Origin: Bacillota bacterium
Lineage (GTDB): Bacteria; Bacillota; Clostridia; Christensenellales; SZUA-584
NCBI GenBank assembly: GCA_023406895.1
Contig: JAEXTV010000009.1
Span: 1-64,000, forward strand
Direction of reading: 5' to 3'
Length of the DNA stretch: 64,000 bases
Shown: positions 52,449-61,191 of the stretch, piece by piece
How the letters are laid out: each line of letters starts with the position of its first letter
Numbering within the stretch: position 1 is the first letter of the stretch
Translations under genes and position numbers: made by a program
Notes under the pieces: model-generated
Database searches by the model: none
The model's input: the letters and a program-made list of their open reading frames with translations, nothing else
Told to the model about the DNA's origin: nothing

Positions 52449-52817
52449 GTGGCACGTATATCAGGTGTAGACCTGCCAAAGGAAAAAAGGGTGGAAATCG
52501 GCCTGACCTATATTTACGGTATCGGGCTCAAGACATCCCGTGATATTTTAGCGGCGACAGGCGTTGACCCCGATATCCGGATCAAGGACTTGTCCGAATC
52601 GGATGTCAGCAAATTAAGAGAATATATCGACAAGAATCTGAAAGTGGAAGGCGATCTGCGTCGTGATGTGACAATGAGCATCAAGCGTCTGATGGAAATC
52701 GGCTGCTACAGAGGTATTCGCCACCGTAAGGGCCTGCCGGTAAGAGGACAGAGCTCCAAACAGAACGCGCGCACAAGAAAAGGCCCTAAACGGACCGCGA
52801 GCGCAAAGAGAAAGTGA
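52449..52817 (+). CDS. rpsM: Ribosomal protein S13
   Basis: 122 residues. ARISGVDLPKEKRVEIGLTYIYGIG and RGIRHRKGLPVRGQ are diagnostic. GTG start at 52449, with GGAGGTG upstream. It forms bridges to the 50S subunit. Confidence 0.98.
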   Translation: MARISGVDLPKEKRVEIGLTYIYGIGLKTSRDILAATGVDPDIRIKDLSESDVSKLREYIDKNLKVEGDLRRDVTMSIKRLMEIGCYRGIRHRKGLPVRGQSSKQNARTRKGPKRTASAKRK

Positions 52818-52826
52818 GGATAGTCA

Positions 52827-53219
52827 ATGGCTAAGCCAAAGAAAGTCGTAAGAAAGCGCAGAGAAAAAAAGAACATTGAGCGCGGTCAGGCGCATATCCG
52901 TGCTTCCTTTAATAATACGCTCGTCACGATGACCGACGTGGGCGGCAATACGCTCTCGTGGGCCAGCGCAGGCGGTATGGGATTCAGGGGCTCAAGAAAG
53001 AGCACTCCTTTTGCAGCTCAGGTTGCGGCCGAAAAGGCGGCAAATGCGGCGATGGAACATGGCCTTCGCTATGTGGATGTGTATGTAAAAGGCCCCGGCT
53101 CCGGCAGAGAAGCGGCGATCCGTGCTCTGCAGACAGCGGGACTTGAAGTGTGTCTGATTAAAGACGTCACACCGATTCCGCACAACGGATGCCGCCCGCC
53201 CAAACGCAGGAGAGTATAA
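52827..53219 (+). CDS. rpsK: Ribosomal protein S11
   Basis: 130 residues. AHIRASFNNTLVTMTD and DVTPIPHNGCRPPKRRRV at the end are diagnostic. It forms the 30S platform. Confidence 0.98.
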   Translation: MAKPKKVVRKRREKKNIERGQAHIRASFNNTLVTMTDVGGNTLSWASAGGMGFRGSRKSTPFAAQVAAEKAANAAMEHGLRYVDVYVKGPGSGREAAIRALQTAGLEVCLIKDVTPIPHNGCRPPKRRRV

Positions 53220-53234
53220 GGAGGAGAATGGACA

Positions 53235-53858
53235 ATGGCTAGATATACAGGTTCCGTGTGCCGTCTGTGCCGCAGAGAAGGCTGCAAGCTCTTCCTGAAA
53301 GGCGACCGGTGCTATTCCGGAAAGTGCTCGTACGTTAAACGGCCGCAGGCGCCCGGCGTGCAGAGCAAGAGCAGAAAGAAAGTATCCGAATACGGGATTC
53401 AGCTGCGTGAAAAACAGAAGGTGAAACGCGCTTATGGTATGCTGGAATCTCAGTTCGAAAAATATTACGGTATTGCCGAGCGCATGAAGGGCAAAACAGG
53501 CGAAAACCTGCTGCAGCTTTTAGAATCGCGTCTTGACAATGTGGTTTACCGCCTTGGCCTTGGCGATAGCAGAGCGCAGGCACGCCAGTTCGTGCTGCAC
53601 GGTCATATTCTCGTTAACGGCAAAAAGGTGGACATTGCGTCTTACATCGTGAGCAGCGGTGATGAGATTACGGTTAAGAAGAAGCTCGCCGATACCGATC
53701 GGTTCAAAGAGATTCGTGAGAGCGAAGCACGGCCGATGCCGAGCTGGCTCACGATGGACAATGCGAATCTGACAGGCAGAGTGGTCGCTGCGCCGGCAAG
53801 AGAGGATATCGACCTCACCATCGAAGAGCATCTGATCGTTGAGTATTACTCTAAGTAA
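53235..53858 (+). CDS. rpsD: Ribosomal protein S4, zinc-binding form
   Basis: 207 residues. The N-terminus has a Cys cluster (CRLCRREGC, then CYSGKCSY), so this is the zinc-containing form. The S4 RNA-binding domain lies at about residues 95-155. It is a primary 16S-binding protein and often regulates its own expression. Confidence 0.98.
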   Translation: MARYTGSVCRLCRREGCKLFLKGDRCYSGKCSYVKRPQAPGVQSKSRKKVSEYGIQLREKQKVKRAYGMLESQFEKYYGIAERMKGKTGENLLQLLESRLDNVVYRLGLGDSRAQARQFVLHGHILVNGKKVDIASYIVSSGDEITVKKKLADTDRFKEIRESEARPMPSWLTMDNANLTGRVVAAPAREDIDLTIEEHLIVEYYSK

Positions 53859-53911
53859 CGGAAATTGCGGTTGCCCTCAAAAACAATTCGTCTATAACAG
53901 GAGGGTTATAA

Positions 53912-54856
53912 ATGTTAGAAATTGAAAAGCCGAACATACAGTGCGTTGAAAAAGCAAGCGACAATTCTTATGCGAAATACGTGATGGAGCCGCTCGAACG
54001 CGGTTTCGGATCGACGCTTGGCAACTCCTTAAGACGTGTGCTACTTTCGTGCCTGCCGGGTGCGGCGGTGACGCGCGTCAAGATCGACAATGTGCTGCAT
54101 GAGTTCTCCACGATTAAAGGCGTCAGCGAAGATGTCGTCAACATCGTGATGAATTTAAAAGGCCTTGCGGTTAAGATGTACGTCGACGAAGCAAAAACCA
54201 TGACACTCGATGTGAAGGGCCCGAAGGATGTGACGGCAGCGGACATTTTTACGGATGCCGATGTCGAGATACTGAATCCTGATATGCACATCGCGACGCT
54301 CGATAAGGACGGCAGCCTCTATATGGAGATCACTGTTGAAAAAGGGCGCGGTTATGTGCTTGCCGACAAAAACAAAGAAAACGATATGCCGATCGGCGTG
54401 ATTCCTGTGGATTCGCTGTTCACACCCGTCAGAAAAGTGAACTTCACTGTTGAAAACACGCGCGTCGGGCAGATCACCGACTACGACAAGCTCTCAGTGG
54501 AGCTCTGGACAAACGGGACGATTGCGCCGGACGAAGCGGTATCGCTTTCAGCAAAGATTTTAAACGAGCATCTGATACAGTTTGTGGCGCTGACCGACCA
54601 CGTTCAGAACGTGGAGATTATGGTCGAACCCGAAGAAGACAAGAAGGAAAAGGTGCTTGAGATTACGATCGAAGAGCTTGACCTGTCTGTCCGTTCCTAC
54701 AACTGCTTGAAGCGCGCCGGCATCAATACGGTGGAAGAGCTGATCAAGCGCAACGAAGAAGAAATGATGAAGGTCAGGAATTTGGGACGCAAATCGCTCG
54801 AAGAGGTGGAGCAGAAGCTCGCCGCACTCGGACTTTCGCTGCGTCTGGACGACTAA
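53912..54856 (+). CDS. rpoA: RNA polymerase alpha subunit
   Basis: 314 residues. The N-terminal domain has PLERGFGSTLGNSLRRVLLS. The C-terminal domain (LDLSVRSYNCLKRAGINTVEEL, then LGRKSLEEVEQKL) contacts activators and UP elements. AGGAGG lies upstream. Confidence 0.98.
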   Translation: MLEIEKPNIQCVEKASDNSYAKYVMEPLERGFGSTLGNSLRRVLLSCLPGAAVTRVKIDNVLHEFSTIKGVSEDVVNIVMNLKGLAVKMYVDEAKTMTLDVKGPKDVTAADIFTDADVEILNPDMHIATLDKDGSLYMEITVEKGRGYVLADKNKENDMPIGVIPVDSLFTPVRKVNFTVENTRVGQITDYDKLSVELWTNGTIAPDEAVSLSAKILNEHLIQFVALTDHVQNVEIMVEPEEDKKEKVLEITIEELDLSVRSYNCLKRAGINTVEELIKRNEEEMMKVRNLGRKSLEEVEQKLAALGLSLRLDD

Positions 54857-54974
54857 AACAACGCAAATGGCGCAGCGTGGTCATACCGCGCTCGTCATCG
54901 GAAAACACTATTGACAATTTTTTCGCCGCATGGCATTGCAGAATGTCCGGCTTGCGGCAACGAGGAGGCTAATT

Positions 54975-55484
54975 ATGGCTGGATACAGACATCTCAATCA
55001 ACAGCAGGACCAGAGACAGGCGACACTTCGGAACCTCGTCACAGGGCTGTTATGGTATGGCCGCATCGAGACAACGCTGGCCCGGGCGAAAGAAGCCAGG
55101 AGCATTGCGGAAAAACTGATCACGATTGCGGTTAAAGAATATGACAACACCGTCAAGGTTGTGAAAGAAGTCACCGAAGGTGACGAGAAAGTCAAGCGCG
55201 AAGTCGTTAACGACGCGCCCTCTAAGCTTGCCGCACGGCGCAAGCTGATGAGCTACCTGTACAATGTACCGGAAGCCAGAAAAGACGGCGAGTCGAAATT
55301 CGATTATAAAAAGCGCGCAGGTGAAGTGACCAATCCGCTTATCGAGAAGATGTTCCGTGAATACGGCCCGAAGTACGACAAGCGCGCGAAGGATCTCGGC
55401 ACCGGCGGCGGTTACACGCGCATCATCAAAAAGGGTCCGCGCCGCGGCGATGCGACTGAAATGGTTATACTCGAGCTTGTTTAA
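54975..55484 (+). CDS. rplQ: Ribosomal protein L17 (long form)
   Basis: 169 residues, against 113-130 in many bacteria. AGYRHLNQQQDQRQATLRNLVTGLL is the standard start. An insertion (EYDNTVKVVKEVTEGDEKVKREV) and a further one before the conserved end (YTRIIKKGPRRGDATEMVILEL) add the length. ATG at 54975 has AGGAGG 7 bases upstream. It is the last gene of the cluster. Confidence 0.96.
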   Translation: MAGYRHLNQQQDQRQATLRNLVTGLLWYGRIETTLARAKEARSIAEKLITIAVKEYDNTVKVVKEVTEGDEKVKREVVNDAPSKLAARRKLMSYLYNVPEARKDGESKFDYKKRAGEVTNPLIEKMFREYGPKYDKRAKDLGTGGGYTRIIKKGPRRGDATEMVILELV

Positions 55485-55534
55485 CAAGTGACCGGGAAAT
55501 AGAATTTTAACCCTTTTTAAGGGGACGCGCTTAA

Positions 55535-55567
55535 AAAAGGCTTTGAATTTTGATTTCAGAGCCTTTT
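55535..55567 (+). terminator. Terminator of the ribosomal cluster
   Basis: AAAAGGCTTTGA (55535-55546) / TCAGAGCCTTTT (55556-55567), with one G-U pair and a T-tail. Confidence 0.82.
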
Positions 55568-55577
55568 GGTGTATAAT
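55550..55577 (+). promoter_or_regulatory. ecfA1 promoter embedded in the terminator
   Basis: TTGATT (55550-55555) lies in the terminator loop, with a 16-bp spacer and TATAAT (55572-55577). Confidence 0.6.
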
Positions 55578-55634
55578 AAGGACTATTCAAAGCTAATGAA
55601 TGAGGCAAGGGTTTTTAGGGGAAAGGCGAATCGC

Positions 55635-56465
55635 ATGAGCATCGTTAAAATTGATGATATCACATATTCATATACGAGTGAGACAAGCATCACGCCTGCG
55701 CTTTCAGGTGTTTCTCTGTCTGTGGAAAAAGGCGCGTTCATCGCGATTATCGGGCACAATGGGTCAGGCAAATCCACATTCGCGCGCCATATCAACGCAC
55801 TCTTTTTGCCTGCGTCAGGCAGCGTAATCATTAATGGTATGGATACAAAGGACGAAACAAAGGTTTGGGATATCCGTAAGTGCGCGGGCATGGTGTTTCA
55901 AAACCCCGACAACCAGCTGGTTGCCACGATTGTGGAAGAGGATGTGGCTTTTGGCCCAGAAAACATCGGCGTGCCATCAAAAGAGATTCGCGAGCGTGTG
56001 GATGAGGCGCTGGAACAGGTGGGGATGAGCGCATTTAAGGAGCGCGCGCCGCATATGCTTTCGGGCGGCCAGAAGCAGCGTGTGGCTATTGCGGGGGTGC
56101 TCGCGATGCATCCTGATATCATCGTTTTCGATGAACCCACGGCCATGCTTGACCCCGAGGGGCGAAGAGAGGTGCTGGAAACCATTCGGCAGCTCAATAG
56201 TGAAGGCAAAACGATATTGCTGATTACACATTACATGGAAGAAGCGCTGCAGGCGGATACCGTCATCGTGATGACGGGCGGGCGCATCACAAAAATGGGA
56301 ACGCCGAGCGAGGTGTTTGCGGACGAGCAGGCCTTGAGCGATGCGGGGCTTTCCGCGCCGCCGCATATTGCGCTTTATCATCGGCTCAAAGCAAAGGGCT
56401 ATGAGATGGGGCCGTGCCCGCTGACGACAGAAGAACTGGTGGAGAAAATATGTCAATTGAGCTAG
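55635..56465 (+). CDS. ecfA1: ECF transporter ATPase EcfA1
   Basis: 276 residues. Walker A GHNGSGKST, Q-loop FQNPDNQ, signature LSGGQKQ, Walker B IIVFDEPTAMLD and switch ITHYM are intact. It powers the shared energy-coupling module that serves vitamin and metal S-components. ATG at 55635 lies downstream of the promoter. It overlaps ecfA2 by 16 bp. Confidence 0.95.
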   Translation: MSIVKIDDITYSYTSETSITPALSGVSLSVEKGAFIAIIGHNGSGKSTFARHINALFLPASGSVIINGMDTKDETKVWDIRKCAGMVFQNPDNQLVATIVEEDVAFGPENIGVPSKEIRERVDEALEQVGMSAFKERAPHMLSGGQKQRVAIAGVLAMHPDIIVFDEPTAMLDPEGRREVLETIRQLNSEGKTILLITHYMEEALQADTVIVMTGGRITKMGTPSEVFADEQALSDAGLSAPPHIALYHRLKAKGYEMGPCPLTTEELVEKICQLS

Positions 56466-57316
56466 AGAAACTGACTTACACGTATATGCCGGGGACGCCG
56501 TTTGAATCTAAGGCGGTCGATGATATCAGTTTGAAAATCGAGGACGGCGAATTTTTGGGTGTGATCGGGCACACAGGCTCGGGCAAAACCACATTGATCG
56601 GGCTGATTGCGGGGCTGTTGAAGCCAACGTCCGGCCGCGTGCTGATCGACGGTGCCGATATTTCCGGCAAGGGTTTCGACAGAAAAGCGTTGCGCCGTTC
56701 TATCGGCGTGGTGTTCCAATACCCTGAGCATCAGCTGTTTGAGGAAACGGTGTATAAGGACATTTCGTTTGGCCCCAAAAAGACGGGTGTCCCGGAAGAT
56801 GAGATTGAGCAGCGCGTGAAGCACGCGATGGAACTCATGGAGCTGGATTTTGATGGCGTTAAGGACTTATCGCCGTTTGAGCTTTCGGGCGGCCAAAAGC
56901 GGCGCGTGGCCATTGCGGGTGTGCTCGCGATCCGCCCCAAGGTACTGATACTCGACGAACCTGTGGCCGGGCTTGACCCCAAAGGCCGCACACACCTGAT
57001 GAACCTCATCACGCATCTGAACGCAGAAGGTGTCACCATACTCATGATCACGCATTCCATGGATGATCTGGCGGAGTATGCGCACCGCGTCATCGTACTG
57101 AACGGATCGCGGCTGGTGATGGACGATACGCCGCAGAAGGTCTTTTTGAGAGAGAATGAACTCAAAGAGATGGGCCTCGATATTCCCTATGTGGCGCGTA
57201 TCGCGTCGCAGATGCGCGAAAAGGGCCTTTGCGTTGACGACAGCGTGATTCGACTCGACGAGCTTGAGGAAGCGGCTGAACGGTTGATATCAGGCGGAAC
57301 AGGGGGCGAAAAATGA
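56450..57316 (+). CDS. ecfA2: ECF transporter ATPase EcfA2
   Basis: 288 residues. Walker A GHTGSGKTT, Q-loop FQYPEHQ, signature LSGGQKRR, Walker B LILDEPVAGLD and switch ITHSMDD are present. It forms the heterodimer with EcfA1. It overlaps ecfT by 4 bp. Confidence 0.95.
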   Translation: MSIELEKLTYTYMPGTPFESKAVDDISLKIEDGEFLGVIGHTGSGKTTLIGLIAGLLKPTSGRVLIDGADISGKGFDRKALRRSIGVVFQYPEHQLFEETVYKDISFGPKKTGVPEDEIEQRVKHAMELMELDFDGVKDLSPFELSGGQKRRVAIAGVLAIRPKVLILDEPVAGLDPKGRTHLMNLITHLNAEGVTILMITHSMDDLAEYAHRVIVLNGSRLVMDDTPQKVFLRENELKEMGLDIPYVARIASQMREKGLCVDDSVIRLDELEEAAERLISGGTGGEK

Positions 57317-58107
57317 TAAAGAATGTCTCCCTGGGCCAATATTTCCCCGGTAATTCGGTTATCCATCGTCTCGATCCGCGCATGAAGCTTGTGCTCGTCA
57401 TCGCACTCATTGTGCTGATATTCATGATGAATACGCTGCCCGGTAATCTGGTTGTTTTCGCTTTTCTCGTCACGACAATCATACTCTCGCGCGTGAATGT
57501 GAAATTTGTTCTGCGCGGTTTAAAACCGCTCTGGTTTATCATACTGCTGACGTTTGTGCTGAACACGTTCTTTTATTCCGGCGGTACCGAACTGTTCTCG
57601 TGGTGGATATTCCGCGTATCACAGGAAGGGCTGATCAGCGCCGTGCGGCTGGCCGTGCGCCTCATATTCCTGATTACGGCGACGACAATGCTGACGCTCA
57701 CCACATCGCCCATCGCGCTGACAGACGGCATAGAGAGCCTGCTAAAGCCTTTGAAGGCGCTCAAGTTCCCCGTGCATGAGCTCGCGATGATGATGACGAT
57801 TGCGATGCGGTTTATCCCGACATTGATCGAGGAGACGGATAAAATTATGAAGGCGCAGACGGCAAGAGGAGCGGAGTTCGATTCGGGCAGCATATTCAAG
57901 CGGGCCGCGGGCATGGTGCCGCTGCTGGTGCCGCTTTTTGTGAGCGCGTTCCGGCGTGCCGATGAGCTCGCGTTTGCGATGGAATCGCGCTGTTATCACG
58001 GCGGAGAAGGGCGCACGCGCATGAAGATTATGCATATGCACCTGCGCGACTATATCGCCATGGCCGTGGTGGCGGGGCTGATCGTTTTCGCCGCATTTGG
58101 CTATTAG
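57313..58107 (+). CDS. ecfT: ECF transporter transmembrane subunit EcfT
   Basis: 264 residues with several membrane segments. The two short coupling-helix motifs seen in EcfT are recognisable: ARG in KAQTARGAEFD and the SRC in AMESRCYHGGEG. It links the ATPases to exchangeable S-components, none of which is in the window. Confidence 0.95.
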   Translation: MIKNVSLGQYFPGNSVIHRLDPRMKLVLVIALIVLIFMMNTLPGNLVVFAFLVTTIILSRVNVKFVLRGLKPLWFIILLTFVLNTFFYSGGTELFSWWIFRVSQEGLISAVRLAVRLIFLITATTMLTLTTSPIALTDGIESLLKPLKALKFPVHELAMMMTIAMRFIPTLIEETDKIMKAQTARGAEFDSGSIFKRAAGMVPLLVPLFVSAFRRADELAFAMESRCYHGGEGRTRMKIMHMHLRDYIAMAVVAGLIVFAAFGY

Positions 58108-58110
58108 CCT

Positions 58111-58857
58111 ATGAGAGTCAGGCTGACGGTGGAATACGACGGTACGAATTACGCGGGCTGGCAGCGGCAGCTGAACGGGCTTTCGGTGCAGGAGATGCTC
58201 GAACGCGCGTTTGAAGCCGCTTCGGGTGAGTGCGTCAGAATACACGGCGCGGGACGCACGGATGCGGGTGTTCATGCAATGGCGCAAACGGCGCATTTCG
58301 ATACATCGTGTTCGATTCCGCCCGAGAAGATCTGCTACGCAATCAACATGCAGCTGCCTTCCGATATCCGCGTCAAAAGTTCGCAGCTGGCAGATGATTC
58401 TTTTCATGCACGTTTTGACGCGAAGGGCAAGCATTACCGATATACAATTAACAATACAGCGCATGCGTCCGCCGTATACCGGCACACCACCGCGCATGTG
58501 CGGGGCAGCCTTGATGTGGCGGCGATGCGTGAAGCGGCCGTCTATATTGCAGGCACACACGATTTTGCGGCCTTCTGCGCCAGCGGCAGCGAAGTGAAAG
58601 ATACGGTGCGCACCGTTTACAGCCTGATGATCACCGAAGAGAAACCGTTTATTCACATTGATATAAAAGGCTCGGGATTTTTGTACCACATGGTGCGTAT
58701 CATTGCGGGCACATTGATTGAGATCGGACAGAAAAAAAGGATGCCCGCCTCCATGCGGGAAATCATTGAAAGCAAAAACAGAGAGCGTGCGGGCGTGACG
58801 GCACCGGCCAAGGGGCTGATGCTGATGTCCGTGTATTATGAGCCGCCGCAGCTGTAG
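58111..58857 (+). CDS. truA: tRNA pseudouridine synthase A
   Basis: 248 residues. The catalytic Asp is in GAGRTDAGVHA; YDGTNYAGWQRQ and GSGFLYHMVRIIAGTLIEIG are diagnostic. It makes pseudouridine at tRNA positions 38-40. It starts 3 bp after ecfT, as is common in Firmicutes. Confidence 0.97.
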   Translation: MRVRLTVEYDGTNYAGWQRQLNGLSVQEMLERAFEAASGECVRIHGAGRTDAGVHAMAQTAHFDTSCSIPPEKICYAINMQLPSDIRVKSSQLADDSFHARFDAKGKHYRYTINNTAHASAVYRHTTAHVRGSLDVAAMREAAVYIAGTHDFAAFCASGSEVKDTVRTVYSLMITEEKPFIHIDIKGSGFLYHMVRIIAGTLIEIGQKKRMPASMREIIESKNRERAGVTAPAKGLMLMSVYYEPPQL

Positions 58858-58897
58858 ACTTTTTTGGTGGGGTGAGTTTATTTGAGGGGGACACATC

Positions 58898-59695
58898 TTG
58901 AAAATGTCAAAGAAGTCGTGGAAAAGATGCTTTTTTGTGGCTGTGATTGTGTTCGGCGCTGCGATCATCATATGGAGCCTGCTCGCCGCAATGACATCGG
59001 TGGGTATCAGCATTGGTATGCTGGCACCGGCAGCAGCGGGGATTGTGCTGATTGTTTGGGCACTCTCGCATCTTAAAACAAACAAACCCGTTCTCAAGCC
59101 CAAATGGCTGCGCATTGCGGTCGTGGCTTGCGTCTGTATCGGCCTTGCCTTAATTCTTGTGCTGGAGATGCTAATGTTAACCGCGGCAGGGGCTGTGCCC
59201 GATACGCCTGCGGATACGGTGATTGTGCTGGGGTGCGGGATATTCCCTGACGGCAGACTCACAGTGTCGCTGAAAAACAGACTGGATGCCGCGTACCGGT
59301 ATCTTAAAGACCATCCGAACGCCAGTGTAATTGTCTCAGGAGGTCAGGGAGATAACGAGCCGGTTGCCGAAGCGCATGCGATGCAGAATTATCTTATATC
59401 AAAAGGTATTGAGCCGTCGCGGATATACGACGAAGATCAATCCACAAGCACGGAAGAAAACCTTGCGTTTTCGCTTGAAATCATAGAAAAATTCAATCTG
59501 GGCAAAGCTGTGGCTATTGTGACAAGTGATTATCATATTTACCGTGCGTTGCAGCTCGCAAAAGAGCTGGGATACACCGGGTACGGAATTCCCTCGCCGA
59601 CGCCGTGGCGCGTCTGGCTGTCATGCCATGTGCGCGAGTGGCTCGCAATACTCAAAACGACGCTCCTTCCCAACTGGGATATAAAATTTAATTAG
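58898..59695 (+). CDS. DUF218 (YdcF-like) membrane protein
   Basis: 265 residues. Three membrane segments in the first 100 residues are followed by a DUF218 domain: ADTVIVLGCGIFPDGRLTVSLKNRLDAA, VIVSGGQGDNEP and EDQSTSTEENLAFS. Related proteins act at the envelope, and the enzymatic role is not settled. The start is TTG at 58898 with GAGGGGG 7 bases upstream; ATG at 58904 is an alternative. In many relatives truA is followed by rplM-rpsI, which are not here. Confidence 0.85.
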   Translation: MKMSKKSWKRCFFVAVIVFGAAIIIWSLLAAMTSVGISIGMLAPAAAGIVLIVWALSHLKTNKPVLKPKWLRIAVVACVCIGLALILVLEMLMLTAAGAVPDTPADTVIVLGCGIFPDGRLTVSLKNRLDAAYRYLKDHPNASVIVSGGQGDNEPVAEAHAMQNYLISKGIEPSRIYDEDQSTSTEENLAFSLEIIEKFNLGKAVAIVTSDYHIYRALQLAKELGYTGYGIPSPTPWRVWLSCHVREWLAILKTTLLPNWDIKFN

Positions 59696-59833
59696 CTTTT
59701 ATAAAAGAAATTTAGACCCGAGCACAAATGAAAAAGGCTTCACAACAGCCGTAAAATATAGTAATATGACTTGTAACAAAATTAGTTTAACATTCATATT
59801 TTTTTTGATTAAAAATTTTCTTAGGAGGAACTT
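59696..59833 (+). promoter_or_regulatory. Upstream region of the BMP transporter operon
   Basis: AT-rich. TTGTAA (59771-59776) with TCATAT (59794-59799) at 17-bp spacing is a possible promoter. I see no purine riboswitch signature. AGGAGG precedes the ATG. Confidence 0.4.
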
Positions 59834-61069
59834 ATGAAAAAGAGTATCACATTGGTTCTTGCGCTTGCCATGGTGTTGGTTTTTGCTCTCACCGGCTGCG
59901 GCGCTCCGGCGGAATCGGCTCCGGCCTCGTCTGACGTTAAAATCGGCGTCATTTTGGTCCATGACGAAAACACGGGTTATGACTTTGCCCACATTGACGG
60001 CATCAAGAAAGCCGCCGCTGCTGCCGGCATCGCTGACGACCAGATCATCTGGCAGTACAACGTTCCTGAAGACGAAACCTGCTACGATAAAGCGACTGAC
60101 CTCGTCGAGCAGGGCTGCACCTACATATTCTCTGACAGCTACGGCCACCAGAGCTATATGCAGCAGGCTGCCAGTGAAAATCCGGATGTGACATTTATAT
60201 CTATGACGGGCGATCAGGCTGCGCTTTCGAAACTTGCGAATTTTAAAAACGCGTTTAACGACACATATCAGTCCCGCTATGTATCGGGTGTTGTCGCGGG
60301 CATGAAGCTGGCCGAACTCGTTGCGGATGGCAAGGTTGCTGACAAGAATATGAAAGACGGCAACATCAAAATCGGCTATGTCGGCGCTTTCCCGTATGCG
60401 GAAGTGGTTTCCGGCTACACCGGCTTCTACCTCGGCGTGAAGTCTGTTGTGGACAACGTTGTGATGGATGTGACCTATACAAACTCTTGGTATGATCCGA
60501 CAGCTGAAGCGGAAGCGGCCAATTCGCTCGTTTCCTCCGGCTGCATCATCATCAGCCAGCACGCAGACTCCACCGGCGCTCCCTCTGCTTGTGAAGCGCT
60601 GCTCGAAGGCGGCACCACGGTTTACTGCGTGGGTTACAACGTGGATATGCTCTCTGTCGCACCGAAATCCGCGCTGACCAGCGCTCAGAACGACTGGAGC
60701 GTTTATTACACCTATGCGTTCAACTGCATCTTAAAGGGCGAAGAGATTGCTACAGATTGGGCAAAAGGCTATGACGAAGGCGCTGTGATGATTTCCAAGC
60801 TTGGTGAAAGCTGCGCCGCAGGTACAGCCGATAAGGTTAAAGAAGTTGAAGCCGCTCTCAAAGACGGCAGCCTCAATGTGTTCGACACCTCCAAGTTCAC
60901 CGTCGGCGGCGAAGCTGTGACCACCTACATGGCTATTGACACGGACGGCGACTTTGCCGGCGATACAGGCGAAGCCATTGAAGACGGCATCTTCAAGGAA
61001 TCGACACTGCGCAGCGCTCCGTACTTCGGTCTGCGTATCGACGGTATTACGGAACTTAACGCTCAGTAA
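59834..61069 (+). CDS. BMP family substrate-binding lipoprotein
   Basis: 411 residues. A lipoprotein signal (LALAMVLVFALTGC) is followed by the BMP/PnrA fold: VKIGVILVHDENTGYDFAHIDGIK, FISMTGDQA, IGYVGAFPYAEVVSGYTGF and GEEIATDWAKGYDEGAVMIS. Such proteins bind nucleosides and feed an ABC importer. The three genes that follow encode its ATPase and permeases. Confidence 0.94.
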   Translation: MKKSITLVLALAMVLVFALTGCGAPAESAPASSDVKIGVILVHDENTGYDFAHIDGIKKAAAAAGIADDQIIWQYNVPEDETCYDKATDLVEQGCTYIFSDSYGHQSYMQQAASENPDVTFISMTGDQAALSKLANFKNAFNDTYQSRYVSGVVAGMKLAELVADGKVADKNMKDGNIKIGYVGAFPYAEVVSGYTGFYLGVKSVVDNVVMDVTYTNSWYDPTAEAEAANSLVSSGCIIISQHADSTGAPSACEALLEGGTTVYCVGYNVDMLSVAPKSALTSAQNDWSVYYTYAFNCILKGEEIATDWAKGYDEGAVMISKLGESCAAGTADKVKEVEAALKDGSLNVFDTSKFTVGGEAVTTYMAIDTDGDFAGDTGEAIEDGIFKESTLRSAPYFGLRIDGITELNAQ

Positions 61070-61090
61070 AAAGCCATTTGGCTAAAGACG

Positions 61091-61124
61091 GAAAGAGCCA
61101 CCTTAAAAAAGTGGCTCTTTCTAT
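61091..61124 (+). terminator. Intra-operon terminator or attenuator
   Basis: GAAAGAGCCAC (61091-61101) / GTGGCTCTTTC (61111-61121) then TATC. It lies between the binding protein and the ATPase, so it probably lowers expression of the membrane parts relative to the binding protein. Confidence 0.65.
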
Positions 61125-61191
61125 CATTTATTCCGGGATCCTTGATGATGCGAAGCGTTATTGGGGCAGCCCGACAAGGGGGAATTCCATT

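Noticed and set aside
54911..54939. TTGACA before rplQ as an internal promoter
   Set aside because: No acceptable -10 lies at 16-18 bp.
57742..59262. 506-codon reading frame on the minus strand
   Set aside because: It is antisense to ecfT, truA and the DUF218 gene, is rich in Arg and His as expected of antisense frames, and matches no family.
59696..59833. Purine riboswitch upstream of the nucleoside-type transporter
   Set aside because: The conserved core elements of the purine aptamer are absent.
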